Part shown: piece by piece, positions 31,988 to 33,892 of the stretch
Layout: each line of letters opens with the position of its first letter
Numbering within the stretch: position 1 is the first letter of the stretch
Origin: Luminiphilus sp.
GTDB taxonomy: Bacteria; Pseudomonadota; Gammaproteobacteria; Pseudomonadales; Halieaceae
Direction: 5' to 3'
Length of the DNA: 33,892 nt
Assembly: GCA_029253085.1 (NCBI GenBank)
Contig: JAQXAF010000036.1
Location: 1 to 33,892, forward strand
Notes under the pieces: generated by a model
Databases searched by the model: none
Told to the model about the DNA's origin: nothing
What the model saw: only the letters and a program-made list of their open reading frames with translations
Made by a program: the position numbers and the translations under genes

Positions 31988-32902
31988 TCAGGGGTTAGAT
32001 TGGATGAAGCTGTCAATCAAGGCTACCAGTGTATCCGGAATATCCTCCTGGCAAAAATGCCCGACACCCTCAACATCAACAATGGGAGCCGAGGGAAACA
32101 AACCTTTGAAGTCGCTGATGGCATGATCCTTGGCAATGCCAAAGTCCTTGTCGCCGGAGACCAGCATGGCGGGTTTGGCGCGCAAAGCATTGAGATCCCC
32201 ATGCTCTAGCGTTTCACGTACAAAAGGGAGAAACCTTCCTTCATGAATGTCCAGTGGAAAGCTAATGGCGCCAATGCAGCTAGCTCGGTCGGGAAAGGGC
32301 GCTGAATAGGCGCGGATCCAGGTGTCAGAAACGCCGCAAGAGTTTTGAAAACCGATGATTTTCATGACTGAAAGTACGGTGCTGCCCATTTCCCCTAAGA
32401 TGCCCTCGAGAGTGCCCGCCTTGGCATGCTTTTCTATCCATTGAAACCAAGGAGTTTTACCACCGATGGCCTTGCCGCCTCCGTAACCCAAAACGGTGTT
32501 CATGAGGAATAGCCTTCGAACCTTTTGGGGATTTCGCGCGGTAAAAGCGCCCGTGATGGGCCCGCCCCAATCTTGTCCCACAAAAGTAATGTCAGTGAGC
32601 TTGAGCTCTTCGATAAGGGCCTCTAAATTCTCTACATGAGTTCTGAGTGTGTACTCTTTGTTTTGTGGCGTTTCTGATTTTCCAAAACCCATGTGATCGG
32701 GAACAATGACACGGTACTTTGCGGTGAGGCCTGGAATCATGTTCCGGTATAAATAGCCCCAGGTCGGTTCTCCATGAAGCAATACGACAATCTCGCCGTC
32801 TCGTGGTCCCTCATCAATATAATGCTGCTTAAAGCCCGCAGCTGTTGAAAAGTGGGGGTGGAACGGCCAGGTGCCGTCAAAAGTTTCGTCAGCAGAGATC
32901 AA
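31988..32902 (-). CDS. Haloalkane dehalogenase-like alpha/beta hydrolase (DhlA-like)
   Basis: 304-aa alpha/beta hydrolase of the haloalkane dehalogenase group, which replaces a carbon-bound halogen by hydroxyl. HGEPTWGYLYRNMIP (43-57) is strongly reminiscent of DhlA of Xanthobacter, with Glu45 in the oxyanion/halide region. The nucleophile elbow GQDWGG gives Asp111 with Trp112 as halide stabiliser. Asp253 (SGDKDFG) and His282 (GVGHFCQED) are the likely acid and base; the cap contains several Trp (TPWFQW) as second halide-ligand candidates. The start is a TTG at 32902; no ATG lies nearby in frame, and an in-frame stop blocks extension. Related epoxide hydrolases also use an Asp nucleophile but lack the HGEPTW wording, so dehalogenase is preferred. 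Confidence 0.85.
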   Translation of the reverse strand: MISADETFDGTWPFHPHFSTAAGFKQHYIDEGPRDGEIVVLLHGEPTWGYLYRNMIPGLTAKYRVIVPDHMGFGKSETPQNKEYTLRTHVENLEALIEELKLTDITFVGQDWGGPITGAFTARNPQKVRRLFLMNTVLGYGGGKAIGGKTPWFQWIEKHAKAGTLEGILGEMGSTVLSVMKIIGFQNSCGVSDTWIRAYSAPFPDRASCIGAISFPLDIHEGRFLPFVRETLEHGDLNALRAKPAMLVSGDKDFGIAKDHAISDFKGLFPSAPIVDVEGVGHFCQEDIPDTLVALIDSFIQSNP

Positions 32903-33053
32903 TGTCTTTAGGCCCTTTTATCTAAATTGATAAGTTGCATTGGATTGGCATTAAAGCCATCAATTTTAGTGCGAGGTGAGAGCGACTAATGTTGTGTACG
33001 GCGCTTGTACCTGACCTTGTCATGGCCTAGTGTACCCTCAAAATTGAGGCGGG

Positions 33054-33892
33054 ATGAGCAGCATGGCAGTAGGGTATTTTGCGGGTAAAAAGGCAGTGGT
33101 TACCGGAGCAGGAGATGGTATCGGTCGTGCGCTTGCTCAGCAGCTAAATTCTGCAGGTTGCGAGTTATGGTTATGTGATATCGATCCGGGTCGATTGGAA
33201 GAGACCCGAGCTAGCCTTGATGGGCAAAAGGCCGCTGTGCATACCCATATTGTGGATTGTGGTGACCAGGGGGCTATCGTGAATTGGGGGCGACTTGTTG
33301 CTGGGGAAACTGACCGTCTTGACGCCGTCTTCAACAATGCAGGCGTCGCTTACGGCGCACCTTTTGCCGACGCCAGTGAAGAGACCTTTCAGTGGTTGAT
33401 GGCCATCAACTTTTGGGGTGTGGTGTGGTCAACCCGGGCTTTTTTACCATTGCTACAGGCAGCTCCCGTGGGGCATCTGGTAAATGTATCTTCCATCTTC
33501 GGCATGATCGGTGTTGCCGGGCAAAGCGCTTATAACTCTGCAAAATTTGCTGTACGAGGCTTTACCGAAGCGTTGCAAGCAGAGTACCGCAACAGCGCGA
33601 TTAAAGTGAGTTGTGTCCACCCGGGTGGAGTGGCTACAAACATAGCCCGGCGTGCTCGTGCCGACGGTGAGTGGGCACTTAGCAATGCCGATGAGCGCGA
33701 TGCCCAGTTTCGGCAAGTCGCTAAAACAACACCCGATAAAGCGGCCGAAATTATTCTTAGGCAAGCGGCCGCTGGAACACCTAGAATATTTGTGGGGTGG
33801 GATGCCCGCATTATGCATTGGCTGACTAAGGTGTTCCCTACAAGCTATCATTTTTTTATCGAACGTCTCGGACAAAATAGTGAGCCCAAATA
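33054..33892 (+). CDS. Short-chain dehydrogenase/reductase, stop codon cut by window edge
   Basis: 279 codons of a classical SDR; the last two bases of the window, TA, are probably the first two of the stop codon. Start ATG at 33054 follows GAGGCGGG; a second ATG lies at 33063. The protein opens MSSMAVGYFAGKKAVVTGAG and continues DGIGRALAQQL, giving the cofactor motif TGAGDGIG. Later come DAVFNNAG, VNVSSIFG (catalytic Ser), SAYNSAKFAVRGF (Tyr and Lys) and CVHPGGVATNIARRA. The C-terminus with FVGWDARIMHWLTKVFP resembles the SDR branch with a membrane-associating tail found in proteobacterial acetoin-dehydrogenase-like/retinol-dehydrogenase-like SDRs. Transcribed away from the dehalogenase gene across a 150-bp gap. 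Substrate unknown. Confidence 0.88.
   Translation, partial: MSSMAVGYFAGKKAVVTGAGDGIGRALAQQLNSAGCELWLCDIDPGRLEETRASLDGQKAAVHTHIVDCGDQGAIVNWGRLVAGETDRLDAVFNNAGVAYGAPFADASEETFQWLMAINFWGVVWSTRAFLPLLQAAPVGHLVNVSSIFGMIGVAGQSAYNSAKFAVRGFTEALQAEYRNSAIKVSCVHPGGVATNIARRARADGEWALSNADERDAQFRQVAKTTPDKAAEIILRQAAAGTPRIFVGWDARIMHWLTKVFPTSYHFFIERLGQNSEPK

Noticed and set aside
1-33892. CRISPR arrays, insertion sequences, phage genes, tRNA or rRNA
   Set aside because: No regular spaced repeats, transposase or integrase motifs, or RNA-gene cores were seen by reading; a dedicated scan could not be run.

Overview
The window looks like chromosomal DNA of a marine-type gammaproteobacterium, possibly of the Halieaceae/Spongiibacteraceae kind. 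This is inferred from gene content (a TonB-dependent receptor beside oxygenases and acyl-CoA enzymes, an FlgO-type lipoprotein, a HiPIP, a MAPEG protein, a TerB-like protein) and intermediate base composition; no rRNA or other marker gene is present. No tRNA, rRNA, insertion sequence, phage gene or CRISPR array was seen. Gene density is high, with frequent ATGA or 1-nt overlaps and many GTG/TTG starts.

Left part (1-12680): a catabolic block. A crotonase tail (apparently frameshifted) is followed by a leftward operon: acyl-CoA mutase large subunit, B12-binding small subunit, MeaB-type GTPase. Diverging from it, across a 93-bp control region, is a rightward run: iron-ADH-family dehydrogenase, TetR regulator, acyl-CoA ligase, TonB-dependent receptor, cytochrome P450, LLM flavin monooxygenase and SMP-30/lactonase-like protein. 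Together this reads as uptake, oxidation, CoA activation and carbon-skeleton rearrangement of an organic substrate, probably hydrophobic and branched or cyclic. The mutase is the most interesting gene: it lacks the residues that define methylmalonyl-CoA mutase, carries a Leu/Glu pair at the positions where 2-hydroxyisobutyryl-CoA mutase has Ile/Asp, and has Asn where characterised mutases have a catalytic His.

Middle part (12687-21948): a leftward second acyl-CoA ligase with a perfect palindrome beside a candidate -10 box upstream, then a class II aldolase/adducin-like protein and a DUF1643 protein. A rightward NTF2-like protein follows. Next is a tightly overlapping three-gene operon for a 2-oxoacid (probably 2-oxoglutarate) oxidoreductase: an FAD/Fe-S NAD(P)-linked subunit, KorA (gamma-alpha fusion) and KorB. 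A small membrane protein lies downstream.

Right part (22163-33892): TerB-like protein and cysteine synthase (leftward), a MAPEG protein diverging from a Baeyer-Villiger monooxygenase across a palindromic site, an HSL-type esterase immediately after the monooxygenase (ketone to ester to acid plus alcohol), and an SDR dehydrogenase facing them. Then come a small protein with an exact metzincin zinc signature, a pair of overlapping lipoprotein genes (one FlgO-like), a Tat-exported HiPIP, a homocysteine S-methyltransferase-family protein, a DhlA-like haloalkane dehalogenase, and a last SDR gene whose stop codon is cut by the window edge. Several hairpins and a G-rich tract occupy the intergenic spaces.
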